Origin: Patiria pectinifera
Lineage: Eukaryota; Echinodermata; Asteroidea; Valvatida; Asterinidae
NCBI GenBank assembly: GCA_029964075.1
Contig: CM057149.1
Span: 5,962,465 to 6,026,464, forward strand
DNA: 64,000 bases
Direction of reading: 5' to 3'
In this document: piece by piece, positions 12,301 through 23,116 of the stretch
How the letters are laid out: every line of letters starts with the position of its first letter
Position numbering within the stretch: the stretch's first letter is position 1
Translations under genes and position numbers: made by a program
Notes under the pieces: generated by a model
Told to the model about the DNA's origin: nothing
The model's input: only the letters and a program-made list of their open reading frames with translations
Database searches by the model: none

Positions 12301-15300
12301 TTGTGTTCATGTTCATGGGCCATATTTTAGCTTAACAGCTATAACGACGTAAACTCAACAGAAACTGCTGCCGCAGCGAAACAAATTACAACAATGTTCT
12401 CATATCTTTACCTGATGGAGGAAGCTGAAATCTCGTTTACACATTCCTTGTGTTCGGAATTGCAAAGATGCTTGGTTTAGGAAAGGTAAATATGTCGGTA
12501 GGTGAAGTGTTTCAAAGAAAATAAATCGTAGACCTACGCTTTCGTCGTAAACACTGCACTGCTGTACGATGTCGTTTCAAAACTTCCTCACGCGCGCGCA
12601 CGCACGCATCCCTAGCAACTGTGTTGCGTACGCGCGCGTCAGTCTCACGCGATGGGGGTTTAGCGCATGTGCAGTGCTCAATTGTTAAAAGCTACCGCAG
12701 GACTGTTACTATATTTTGACCAATCATTGGCTTGCATGGGGTTGAACGGGCTTGATCAATGCTGGTTCAGGGGCCATTTATTCGCTTGATCTTTGAAGCC
12801 GGTCCATTATCACCGTTAATGACCGGCCACGTGATCGAGTCTCGACCAATCAGAAACCATCAACTCTCCAAGGTATTTATTAATTGTTTATATGAACCCT
12901 GATACAGCTATGCTTTGACTGCAGGAGATTGATAAGCCAGCTGTGCCTACCAGTCACCTGTTTTTGTCTGTTGATGGAATTAGACTGTCACAGTGCCTAC
13001 AAGAAATATGATCTGACTGTTGGTGACTATTCTGTGTAAAAGGCATGGCAGTAAAACAGGATGAATTTTTGACTGTCTGTGACCGATCAAACGAAAGAAG
13101 TCGAACAGATATTTTCACTTTCTGTTGTTTTTTAAGTGTTTATTTGGTCTTCAACCACCTGTTATTGGTCAATGGTCAATACATTCACATTTCAAAATAG
13201 AATTATTTTAAAACATGGATTTTCTGTTTTTTCAGTTGATCAATGTTTTACATACAAAAAGTGGAAATGTGACATTTTTATTTCCTTCAGAAGCCAAGGC
13301 AAATCAGTGAAGTTCTACAGTACCTGCCGAAAATACTCCTGGTACATCACTTTTGAGTATCACCACCCGAGCATTCTTATCATAAGTGATAGTTGACAAT
13401 GCATCTTTAAGCTTCGGAGAAAAAGAAACACAATATAATAATGATAAAACTTCAAACTTTAGTCCATGTTTAATGAGTACCTGCAACCGATTTGATGAAC
13501 AGTGTGTAACTTACACCATGCATAGGACTTACATGTACACAACAAATTTGTTGCGCAGCTTGGCAATAAACTTACGATCAATTACATGTACAAGAAGCTT
13601 GGCGTAGCTGCGCAATGTTTAATTATTCTGCATATCTTAAACATATTGGACAAGGACAATAACAGCATTTTCGTCGGCTATTTGAATCATCTTTGCCCGT
13701 CATTTGGAAAACAGTTTTGTCGGACTTTCTTCGGAATTGTGCGGCAACTCTAAAATTTCTGTCACAAGTGTTGCACCCCAGTTGACTAAAAAATGTCACC
13801 ACGGAGTGTTCATTACAAAAGATCAGTGTTCTTTCAACAAAACTAAAAGAAATCGTTTTGCTGAAAGAACGCACACCTTTTTTTGTGATCCGTGGACAGA
13901 ACCTTGAAATGGTGGTTGTGTTTAAAATTCCGTAACTTGAAAAGTACGAGTGATTTGAATGATTTTTGTACTAAAAGAAAGCTGATGAAATTGGGCTTTT
14001 TTGTCCTAGATTTTGAGAGTGCTACATGCAGAACTTCAATAAAAGAGTAGTCCCGACATTTGGGTTTCGGTGTTTTTTTTACTCACCCTGTAAATCTATC
14101 AACTAAGCTGTCACAATCATTGACAGTTTGTTACTCACCAACTCAAGAATATTTCGACTGAATGAATTCTTTGCCTCTGGTCGGTTGAAGGCAAGCACCA
14201 CCACCCCTGCAGCAGAAGAGAACAGAGAAGAATCTACTCAACGAATCACTGAATTTGTGACTCGAGTTGAACTAAGTCATTAAAGGGACACTGTGTCCTG
14301 GAATGAGCCCAATTGGGCTACAAAACGCGCTTTGAAGGAAATGCTGTTGATCGGAAAGAACATTTAAAAATGGGATATAAACATCCACACAACTATCCTT
14401 CAAAAACTGGGCGTTTTTGTTTTTTTCTTGTGTTGTGCGTGCGAGAACGACTTTCGGGGTCCACTTTTGCGACCCCCAAAAGTTGGGCTGTTCATGCTAG
14501 TTGTGATTCCAGCCCGTAAAGTGTTCTCCTTTTGCGGACGTGTACAAAACCACATTTGTGCATCGGTGCTGTGTGTAATTTTATGTGACGTACGCAATGT
14601 GTATCATACATTGACTGAAACGACAGGAAAAATGTATGGGTACTCCGTCGTGTCTGATGTAAACAACCAGGTTTTTTCCGTCTTTTCTGGGGAATGGTAA
14701 GACATTAGGTTGGTTTCTGTTCAACCAGATGTTTGAAATAGGATAAGTAAACAATCCAAAACATGAAAATTTCGTGGATTTCAGAAGGCAGTGCCCCTTT
14801 AAGTCGAGTAAAATTCTTGCTGAGTCAATTCAAGTCACTGACCTTCGAACATCATTATTAAGCAGTGTCACAAACTGAGGCTTGTTTGCATATATATCAG
14901 TAATTCATTGCTTTTTTTTATGGAAGTGTTTAAAGATACGTGAACCAGTCCCGCATTTTTTTTCTGCTTTGTGCTGGTACGTCCTCTGCGCATACGCAAA
15001 CAAACTTACGCACTATAAGAAAACAAATTATAAAATTGAACCGATCGAAAGTGTGGCTTGATGGTCACGGCGTTGGATCCGGTGATTGAATCCCATTTTT
15101 TAACTGCAGAATATTTTGTCTACTTTTTTTCTGATTTAAAAAAAGGGAGGAAAAAAAAAGGAAAAGCAAAAAGAGGTGTGAAGTTATATTAGCTGTTAAT
15201 TTACAAAATGGGCATCTGCAGGGGTGTCTGTCGATGGGGATGGGGTGGGCAAATGTCCTCCACCCACCCTAAATTTTTTTTATAAATTTAGAATATGCTC

Positions 15301-16731
15301 GAGAAAGTACGAGGAGGAAATGTGCTTTATCGCCCCCCCCCCGAAAAAAAATCCTGGGGACGCCCATGGTGCCGGTTAAAGAGCGATAACAATAGGGGTC
15401 CGGTTCACGTGAAAGTCAAATATACACTGCCTTTTTTTTTTTATTCCAAACCAGCCTTGGCTTTGCCTGTTTGAAATTGAAGTGTGCCACCTAGGCCATT
15501 ATAGAAAAATTATAAAAAAAACAAAATACAAAATACTTAACTATATTGCTCTTAAGGCCAAGTAAAAAAAAAAAAGGGGGGTTAGTGTCTGGGTTTTTGA
15601 AGAAAAAAAGGAGGAGGCGGGGTGTTTTTATTTTTTTTTCATTTTTAGTTTTTTAGTTTAAACTTGCGTGCGCAAGTTTAAACTTGAGCGGGGGACTCAA
15701 ATTGCGCTCGACATTGGCATGGAGCCAGACTAAAATTTGTCACCGGAAAATGTCCAAGTACAAAAAAAATAGTAACTGCGCATGTTCAGTGCATACATGT
15801 ATCCGGCAAGCTAACGTTTACTAAAGGTTTGCCATCTCCGGCAAAATATCCACTGCCTTTTTCAAGGACCTGTGTAATGCACTAATGGTTATGCCAGGCA
15901 AGGTTTGGGTGAGTCCCAATTGAAATTATCGTGTTACAGGGACAAAATTGCACATTTTTTTTTTTTTTTGGATCTGCCAATGCAATGCTGCAGGTCCAAG
16001 TGAAATCAGAAAGTGCTGCCTTTTTCAGATGTATATTTTTCGTGAAATTTCCAGATTCATTTTTACACGTTTGTGTATCAAAATTTCAACATGAAATTTC
16101 ACAAAAATTAGACATCTGAAAAAGGCAGCACTTTCATTAGTAGCCTATAAAAGAGGGTGAGTATGCTTCTAAAGCAAAAAAACCATGAAAACCCTTCAAA
16201 CTAAGCCTAAATGTGAAAATCAAAATTTGGCAAAGTGTGACACGTTTTTGTACATGTGGATGTGTGGCCTATGTTTACGGAGGCAGTCCAGTAAATAGGC
16301 CACATTTATGGGGCTAAGGGCTGGGTAACTTCAGCTATCGGGTAGTAAAGGTAATAGGATTACCTTTTTTTTTTTAGTTGGCCTAATCATTCCAACTTCA
16401 AAAGAGTTTAGTCGCTTTGGCACGCTTTGTCTGTTCTTTCCTCCATGTTTTGAAAAGCCCCCCCCCCCAGCTAAACAATTTCCCCCCCCCCACCCAACCC
16501 CCCCCCCAAAAAAACCCACGACACACACGTGAGTCGTGACGTACACACCAAAGTTGTAATATGATTGATATTACCTGAATATTCGCCTTCTAAATAACGA
16601 ACGCGAAGATCATCAGGAGAACCACCACTGCTTGCAAAACATCTACCAAATACAGGTAAGTGCTTTACACCATTTTCCGTTTTGTTGAAATAAAACAGGG
16701 ATCTTGCTGATCGTCTTACGAAGCGTGCCAT
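6348..16731 (-). CDS. AUH: Methylglutaconyl-CoA hydratase (AUH), left copy, intact
   Basis: Eight exons on the minus strand: 16575-16731, 14139-14206, 13324-13411, 11157-11336, 9058-9114, 8289-8527, 6706-6753 and 6348-6425. All introns are GT-AG and all phases match, giving 915 nt and 304 residues, slightly shorter than mammalian AUH. The product hydrates 3-methylglutaconyl-CoA in mitochondrial leucine breakdown; the mammalian protein also binds AU-rich RNA. Residues 1-35 ([13 protein letters not shown]...) are Arg-rich and look like a mitochondrial import signal. The crotonase fold follows, with the oxyanion-hole region and first catalytic Glu in [10 protein letters not shown] (E154) and the second in [14 protein letters not shown] (E174). 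Their 20-residue spacing equals that of Glu144/Glu164 in rat enoyl-CoA hydratase. The C-terminus ([19 protein letters not shown]) is typical of AUH. The nearest alternatives, other crotonases, lack the ADLKERAKM block. Introns 2-7 hold SINEs, MITEs and minisatellites. Confidence 0.93.
6863..7121. mobile_element. hAT-like MITE in AUH 3' region, left arm
   Basis: It runs from CAGGGGCGGATCTACA to TGTAAATCCACTACTG, with imperfect inverted ends. It lies in the intron between exons 6 and 7 of left AUH. The mirrored copy is at 46583-46842. The flanks are A-rich and give no clean target duplication. Confidence 0.7.
7430..7540. mobile_element. SINE-tail-like fragment with (ATA)n
   Basis: An (ata)n run followed by 'tttataaagcgcacgtatcc' and 'ggtgctcaaggcgctacatc', a motif I associate with the body or tail of invertebrate SINEs. 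The mirrored copy is at about 46180-46300. Confidence 0.45.
7540..7912. repeat. Degenerate GACTTGTGA tandem array, left arm
   Basis: Dozens of copies of a roughly 9-15 bp theme, 'gacttgtgatttgacttgtgactgacta'-like units of varying length, within the intron after exon 6 of left AUH. The mirrored array at 45668-46165 is longer, so repeat number differs between the arms. Confidence 0.8.
9269..9565 (+). mobile_element. tRNA-derived SINE, left arm
   Basis: The box-A-like head 'gcggtctagcggtagggc' is followed by a degenerate box B near 'gtgagatttgtggcc'. The body contains 'cttgagtaaggtgcttcacc' and 'aacccaggtgttaaatggg', words that recur in SINEs of marine invertebrates. It lies in the intron between exons 4 and 5 of left AUH, antisense to the gene. 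The mirrored copy is at 44012-44312. Confidence 0.65.
9575..9810. repeat. Degenerate CAAGTCA tandem array, left arm
   Basis: Repeated 'cacaagtcaatcacaagtca' type words, the reverse-strand form of the array at 7540. The mirrored array is at 43770-44008. Confidence 0.65.
9885..10832. repeat. G-rich minisatellite in AUH intron 4, left arm
   Basis: About 40 copies of a unit near 22 bp, 'ggggctaggggaggaaaggt'-like, giving about 950 bp of strongly G-rich plus strand. On the AUH transcript it is a C-rich polypyrimidine. The repeated GGGG runs could form G-quadruplex or triplex DNA. The right-arm array (43085-43722) is about 300 bp shorter. Confidence 0.9.
11430..11770 (-). mobile_element. tRNA-derived SINE, left arm
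   Basis: On the minus strand, a box A-like 'gctgtggtccagtgg' is followed by box B 'gggttcgaatcc', then the same body as the SINE at 2096, ending near 'gcgctatataagactccgg'. It sits downstream of exon 3, in the same orientation as AUH. The mirrored copy is at 42145-42500. Confidence 0.8.
12051..12884. mobile_element. 834-bp insertion with long palindrome, left arm only
   Basis: The right arm has the empty site ATTA at 41864-41867. Here TAAT is present on both sides (12047-12050 and 12881-12884), consistent with a 4-bp target duplication. The left end carries a perfect 56-bp inverted repeat (12073-12128 and 12142-12197) with a 13-base loop, extended imperfectly to about 75 bp. The word attaataaatacc (12218-12230) is inverted at the right end as ggtatttattaat. 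There is no coding capacity. It is a non-autonomous foldback-like element of unknown family, inserted in the intron between exons 3 and 4. Confidence 0.8.
13551..13617. repeat. Small foldback, 10-bp ends AGCTGCGCAA
   Basis: 'ttgcgcagct' and 'agctgcgcaa' face each other about 67 bp apart in the intron between exons 2 and 3 of left AUH. The mirrored copy is at about 41132-41199. It may be a short MITE. Confidence 0.5.
14284..14798. mobile_element. TTAA-flanked MITE, left arm
   Basis: A 515 bp element between TTAA at 14280-14283 and TTAA at 14799-14802. Its inverted ends are AGGGACACTG and CAGTGCCCCT. The TTAA target suggests piggyBac-type mobilisation. The mirrored copy at 39965-40479 is the same length. 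A related fragment is at 19600-19897. It lies in AUH intron 1. Confidence 0.8.
16004..16316. mobile_element. Truncated Mutator-like MITE, left arm
   Basis: It has one intact end, GGGGCTA at 16310-16316, followed by the 9-bp target sequence agggctggg. The other end is missing: at about 16004 the element is joined directly to flanking sequence that lies outside the complete element in the right arm (38198-38684). About 240 bp of element and flank were lost from this arm. Confidence 0.8.
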
Positions 16732-17044
16732 TTTCGTATTTTTTAGCAACCAGTCGCTGGAACAATATAGAGGGCGCTTGCTAAACGCTAGTTGTATAGC
16801 GCGCAATGCATGTAGCACTCACCACTGCTATTGAACATGTACCGCCATGGGACATGTACTTAGGACTTAGCGGTGTGAAGTTGGTTACTTATTCCTCGTT
16901 CCTTGTTCGACATTCGCGCGCACGCTAAACACTACATGTACAAATCATGCATAGAGTGTATCCAAAGCTGCATATACACATTCGCAAACGGCTCATAGAC
17001 TGGTTTCCTATCCCGCTAGGCCCAGGATTACTTTGTTTTGCCAC

Positions 17045-17515
17045 ACATTTTCGTACAACAGAGACCTCTTTTAAGCATGAAGAACACTTTGGACCGGGCA
17101 AGGCTAGATGTAGGAGGATGCAGGAGGACCTGGGGAACCTGAAAATAATAGGTTTGACCTGGTCCAAGGGGTTGGATTATTTTTTCCATATTTTTGAAAA
17201 AGATTGAAATCTACGGCGATTTTAATGCACATTTTGCCATATGTTTGTGTACATAATCGGTGCTCTAAAAGAAATGTCCCTTTAAGCCCGAAGAACGTCT
17301 TGGACCGGGCAAGGCTGGATGTAGGAGGATGTAGGAGGACCTGAGGAACTGGAAAATAGTGAGTCTGACCTGGTCCAAGGGGTTAAAATATTTGTTTCAT
17401 ATTTTTGAAAAAGACTTTAAATCTACGGCGATTTTATTCACGTTTTTCCGTTTTTGTTTGTGTACATAATCGGCGCCCCCAAACAAATACCCCTTTAAGC
17501 ATGAAGCGCATTTGA
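17045..17515 (-). repeat. Two 210-bp satellite units in the left TIR
   Basis: 'gaccgggcaaggctggatgt' and 'gacctggtccaaggggtt' each occur twice about 210 bp apart, in inverted orientation to the main array at 23117-27945. They form the inner part of the left terminal inverted repeat. Confidence 0.85.
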
Positions 17516-17939
17516 CTGGGCAGTGAATTTTTTGTTATTATTTTAAAGCTTGTTTAAAACTTTGCATTTCATTATTAATTGCGCAAAGAAAATGTCATGT
17601 TAAAAAAATAAATTAATTAAAATCTATGATGGCGCGGTTTATATAAAAATGATCATACGCGTATTACAGAATTATATAAAAAAATACTAGTAAAACCAGT
17701 TACATCCTATGTAAAATAGGGATAAACTACTGAAAAATATATCACGACAATTCCAAAAACAATAACGATACGCCGAAACAAAGAACATTAACGTTTAATA
17801 ACCTGTTTAAAGAGAATGGTCATAGTTTCACGGTTAAAAAAAAAAAACCCAGTAAGTTTGGGGCTGATAGATGAGCAATAAAATTGCGCCCCTTGCGACG
17901 TACATGGTTCTTTTGACAGAAAGCGGCAGTTAAGGCAGT

Positions 17940-18013
17940 TCACCCGACTCCTTCTTCGCCCCATCCCCGCTTCGCCCCATCCCCGCTTCGCCCCATCCCC
18001 ACTTCGCCCCTTG
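17940..18013 (+). repeat. CTTCGCCCCATCCCC minisatellite, left of an inverted pair
   Basis: About four copies of a 16-bp unit 'cttcgccccatccccg'. The reverse complement of the same array occurs at 19016-19096, so the 1.15 kb between them (17940-19096) may be one element with inverted subterminal repeats. Confidence 0.75.
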
Positions 18014-19015
18014 TTCAAAGGTGAGGGGTGCAGATCAGTAAATAAACTGCCAAAGACCCCCGATAATATATGCTCCCAATTCTCATGATTCCAGAAACTC
18101 AGAAAAATACAAACTCACTGACAAGACACAGGGACCGAGACACACATCAACTTTTTGCTCATTTCATCATCTTTATTTTTCTGTTCAATTTTGATGTACA
18201 TGAACACGATATACAGGCCTTTACGGGGTGAGATTCCATTTTATTTCAGTTTCCCTCACTTTACGTTATAAACTTTTCCCCGGACTTTAAATAAAAAAAA
18301 ATGCCCGAATAAAATCCAGCTCCGAAAAAGCCTTTCCGGAGAATGATTGACAGCCGCATTGTTCAAATTTATACAAGGTTACTCTTGTTCATTACAAAGT
18401 ATATACATTTGGGTTCAGCTGTAGGCCACCTTTGATGAGGACCTGCTGCCAGTAATTGGAAAATTCTTAGATGATAAACAGTGATGATAGTATCTCAGCC
18501 AATGAAATGAGCCAGTTGGTTGATTTCATCACGGACCGTCTGCTTTCTCATGAATATGACGTTCTTCACAGGCAACTGGAGTGATTGTCAATATTGAGCC
18601 ACAGGTGCATGCTGCATGGCTCCGTGTCCATTTTAACATTCCAACCTGCTGGTTGCCTAGAAATACTGTTGCTAGGAGGCTCCCTGTGATGTCTGAATGG
18701 TAGCTGCCGGAGGCGTAGCCAGAAATCTTGTATGTGATTATTTTTCTCGCAGCATGCAGAAAACTAGTAGCTCAAGAGTGCTGCCGCTTTTGGGAAATTT
18801 CTGCTGGCAAAGTTTTCACATTTTGGAATTTGGATGCAGTGTGCATTTCCGTTTAATAAAAGGTTTTTTTTTAATAATAAAATCGGCGCTTAACAAAAAA
18901 TGCTCATTCGACTGACACCAAGCAGATATCAGCCAATAATATCGTTGCAGCAATAAGTGAATCTTTGGAATTGTTTTTAAGCCAATATAGATGAGATGTT
19001 ATTACATGTAACGGC

Positions 19016-19096
19016 TCGGCTTGGGCGAAGTGGGGATGGGGCAAAGTGGGGATGGGGCGAAGTGGTAAGGGGCGAAGTGACATGGGGCGAAGTGTC
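19016..19096 (-). repeat. GGGGCGAAGTGGGGAT minisatellite, right of the pair
   Basis: Four to five imperfect copies of 'ggggatggggcgaagt', facing the array at 17940. Confidence 0.75.
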
Positions 19097-19364
19097 CGAC
19101 ATTCGTCTTGCTAGTTTTGCAGTAGTGTATTCCTGATATTGTAATTATATCTGTTCAACATCACAATAATTGGCAATTAAATTTCTCATATAGTTTTGTT
19201 GTGTCATGAAAACACATTTACAATATTACTTGATTATGGTTAATTTCAGATTAAACTTAGTTGCAATACACAAGTGCAACAGCCGCGTAGAAAGTGTCAA
19301 TGGGTTGTGTGGGTGTCTCTTGCAGCATGATCTGAAACACCGTGCCCTCTGGAGACATGCACAC

Positions 19365-21200
19365 AATAGGGAACAAAAGCCTCCACAGGGCAATTTCTAT
19401 AGATGAATACGTCTCCACATGGTTTTCACCAAACAGACGTATGGATTTTACTCAAAAACCGAATTTCAGCCAAGGAAATTAATTATAGTTAAAATAAAAC
19501 AAAGTTTGAAACTACACTTTCAAACTCGAAAGCTTTACTACGGACACGAGAACAAAGAAATGTTTGCACGAGGATACACATTTCAGTGTTGAGTGCTCGT
19601 GAACAGGTCAGCGGTGACCGATCACCAATGCACAAAATGTGTTTCTTACACGTCCGCAAGGGCGAACCCTTTACAGATGAAATCACAAGCTCGACTTCTG
19701 GGGGTTGCAAAAGTGGGCTCCGAACGTCATTCTCGCTAGCATAATACATGAATAAGCCAAAACGCCGATTTTTTGAAGGATAGTTGTGTGGATGTTTATA
19801 TCCTACTTTTACTTTTAAACGTTCTTTCCGATTAACACTATTTCGTTCAAAGCGCGTTTTGTAGCCCGGTTTGGCTGTTCCAGGACGGAGTTTCCCTTTA
19901 ATCATGGCAACAGCGGAATAGCGTTACAGTCATCATGTAGGCCTTACTTTACAGGACGGACACCTTAACTTTGTGCTCAATAGTGTACCGAAAAAAAACC
20001 CATTGGTTTCACTGGATTTAATTATCAAAGAAACATCATATAAATCTGTTATTCAATAAAACTGAAACTGTACTGTTTATTGATACATGTAAATTGAAAT
20101 CAAGAAATGCATGTGTAAGTTTTGCAAAGCAGCTGCCTGCAACGTACTTTTTTTTTCGCTGCTGACTTTGTGTTGTGCCTTGAATTATTGTCCTGTAAGT
20201 TTTATCTTGAAATCCGCTTACTTTACGCAAGTCTTTAAAAAAAGAAATTAGTTATTCATCAATGGTAATCATGGAATGATATTATGTTATTAAAATACTT
20301 TGCAGAGCCTGTTTCTCAAACCCAGTACATACAGCAAATTTTATCATGTGTCTTGGACGTGACTTTAGTTTGACTTTGATTTAGGCCGCTAAAACCGTGC
20401 ACCCCCCCCCCCGGCGCTAGAATATCTTCTATAGAGATCAATGCAGTAAGTGTACCACATTTTGGAGCTTTAATCCGGCGTGTACGTCGTGATTTTTTGT
20501 CCTTGAGCCACTGGACTATAAAGGAGGGTATGCTCAGCTTGCTGCTATTCTAAGCAATCTGAGTTCCGTCGTATAAATTACTTAGGCAACTGATCCACCT
20601 TTCTAATTAACCAAATGAGCTACGACTTCATAAATCAATCAATCCATGTCTGGGGATATAATAGTCTATCCTCTGGATGAGGTTATTCCACTAAATATCT
20701 CATAATAAACACTTTTTAGTGGTTGGGCACATGAACCATTGTACATTAAAGTAGGTCTGTGTCCAAACTCTACGTGTACAGCACGACAGTGGCGTAAATC
20801 TGCGCCGGCGAGTTTGTTTCTGCATTCAATAGGGGTCCGTTGTTCAATAGAGGACAATAGGGTCCCCAATTCCTGAGAGGTCCCCAATTTGGATTTGTGT
20901 ACAAAACATATGGGAGGTCTTCCTAAAACGCTGGTTGTACAAACAAAAGAGGGACAATAGGGGGTCCCCGATTGCAGGCAAATTCACTGGATATGGAGTT
21001 TGTATCCTCACTTTGCTTTCGTGTTCTAAAGTTTTCGAGTTTGAAAGTGTCGTTTCAAAATGCTCCTATTTCAACCTGAATTAATTTCCCGGGCAGGGTA
21101 AAATCCATAGGCCTATATCTATTTCGTGATAATCATGTGGAGACGTATTCATCTATAGAAATTGCCATGTGGAGATGTATTCAGTCTTTTGTTCCCTATT
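19365..21200. repeat. Element bounded by inverted repeats (AATAGGGAACAAAAG)
   Basis: The left boundary aatagggaacaaaag (19365-19379) and right boundary cttttgttccctatt (about 21186-21200) are exact reverse complements. Further inverted similarity inside includes 'tagatgaatacgtctccaca' and 'atggattttac'. I found no target duplication. The interior includes a fragment related to the TTAA MITE. Confidence 0.55.
19600..19897 (-). mobile_element. Diverged TTAA-MITE fragment
   Basis: It resembles the MITE at 14284-14798 but is older: shared words include 'tttgaaggatagttgtgtgg' and 'gatgtttatatcc', and it ends ccct followed by TTAA (19898-19901). The other end is not recognisable. Confidence 0.6.
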
Positions 21201-23116
21201 ATACCCAAGTATCCACTGGGTACCGTGTAGCAGATTTTCTATGGTGTAAATCGAGAAAACACACGTGCAACATCATTAGTGAATCGAGGATAGGAACCAT
21301 ATCGAGGACGACCTCGATTTAAACGTGTACAAAATCAATGAGAGCTGTAGCGAAAAGTTAGTATTCAAACAAAAGAAAATGAAAGAGAAACAAAAGAAAA
21401 TTCTCAATTTACACCATCAACAAACGTGGGTGTGTGTTGGGGGGGGGGGGGGGGCGGCGGCGGGGATGACCAATTTTGCAAAACACCACTTTCATTGCTG
21501 TTGAATACATTTTTGTTGTTGGGATGTTAAAAAATACGTTGATATTTTTTCTCATCACGAAAAAGGGGATGGTGTGGGGTGATTCAATGGCCCATCCCCC
21601 TGACCCCATGCCCCGTATTTACGCCCTGAGCTTGGAGCTATATTGTATCATACACTACATAAATCACTCTAAGACCTCGTGGGTGATTCAGTATACTATC
21701 GACCTCTACGATATATATTTCGGTAAAATATGCTGATTGCACGTCCAATAATCCTTAAACGGAAAAGCATGTGTAACAACGACATTATGTATTTTCTCAG
21801 ATTCCCCTCATTTGTCGTGTTATAAACTGTGAGTTTCTCATGTAAAAAAATTACATTTTGCCATCGGTTATGTTGAGCGTATTTCTGGGTATACACCAAT
21901 GTATACCAGTGGGCGACTGAGTTTAAAATCTGAAAGGAATTCACAAGATTGCATTTTATATATTTGTCATGTTCTCTGCCATTGCGGACTTCTATGGTCT
22001 TCGAGATTGTGTCTTCTACAGGGGCAACTGTATAAGATGACGTGTAGGTCTATGCTAAAATGCTTTGTGTCACATCACAAAGTAAGATTTAATTTGTATT
22101 CTATTCAAGCAAATTCTAAATTTGTCTATTTTAAATTGGATTTAAATTTCTTTTTGCGCCCGTCACGCGTATCATGTAAGCCTGAATTTTTACTGTAAAG
22201 CTGCAAACAATGCAGTATATTTTTATATTTCATTACAATTTCAATATCAACTATGTTTAATGCAAACATGGCGCTTTTTTTGGCTTGATGTCTCATTATT
22301 ATTTTGCTAGAAAGTGCATGAAAACGTTTATTCTTTGATGTGAGTTTGAAAATAGGTTTCATTATAGAATTATAGGTTTCCCCGGCCAAGTTAGCAGATT
22401 TGGCGGCCAAATGGCGACCAATCACCTATTTTCGCACCAATTTGAATGGGCGTTGAGATCAACATTCAATTACCTAAAAACACCAATCAATTTCACATTA
22501 GAAGCATGCGATTTCACATTTTAATCATGCAATTTCAAAAACAGGGCATTAAAATTAAAATTGCACAAACGAGCATCCAAATTCGCCGGAGCTTCCAGCT
22601 GTGAAAGTCTGGTCATTCGAATTCACCAGTAAGCAAGCATGTGAAAAGTATATAAGCAAAGTAATTCGAAATAGGTCCATGTCTTCCGTCGTTTGTTAGT
22701 GTTTTGTTTTCCAATTTGGAAATATAGATATAAAAGTGTCTCCCACAAGACTTTGCCACTAATCTGATAACCATGCAAACTGTAATAGATTGAATCACAA
22801 GAAATACCAATTAATATATGCCAGCTCATGGGCATTAGATGAGAATTTCAATTGTTGATCCTGGTCGTTTGATGCCCAAAACTATCTTGCTGATAAAATG
22901 CTGCATGTTCATGTATTTACAGACTCTGACATTGGTTGTAGTTTCTATTAATGTGTATCAGTAGAAAGCAGCCAGAAAAGATGTTAAACAATATGACCTT
23001 TTCTGAAGTTTCTTTCTTAAAACCTTGTATACTTTTTTGAAGACATTCTGTCCATGCTTTTCAGCTAATTGAGTTTTACTCTTATATCAAATTTTGATCT
23101 GAGAGTTTTATTTTTA

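Larger units (their letters stand above)
4449..16791 (-). repeat. Left arm of the 12-kb inverted duplication
   Basis: The reverse complement of this segment matches 37116-49268 almost throughout. The outer edge lies at the word 'agaaccgt' (4449-4456), matching 'acggttct' at 49261-49268, beyond which the sequences differ. The inner edge lies at 'gctag' (16787-16791), matching 'ctagc' at 37116-37120. The arm contains one AUH gene plus SINEs, MITEs and minisatellites. It differs from the right arm by an extra 834 bp insertion at 12051-12884, a longer G-rich minisatellite, and a truncated MITE near 16004. Confidence 0.95.
17516..23116. other. Interior of the long-TIR element, no gene seen
   Basis: AT-rich sequence with short open frames only and no conserved protein motif that I recognise. 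It contains an inverted pair of minisatellites (17940, 19016), a TTAA-MITE fragment (19600-19897) and an inverted pair of about 120 bp repeats (19365, 21200). The stretches 18100-18980 and 21250-23116 show nothing further. Confidence 0.5.

Noticed and set aside
14313..14700. Open frames of 65-90 codons repeated at 40063-40450
   Set aside because: They lie within the TTAA MITE and its mirror copy, in competing frames, so they are not genes.
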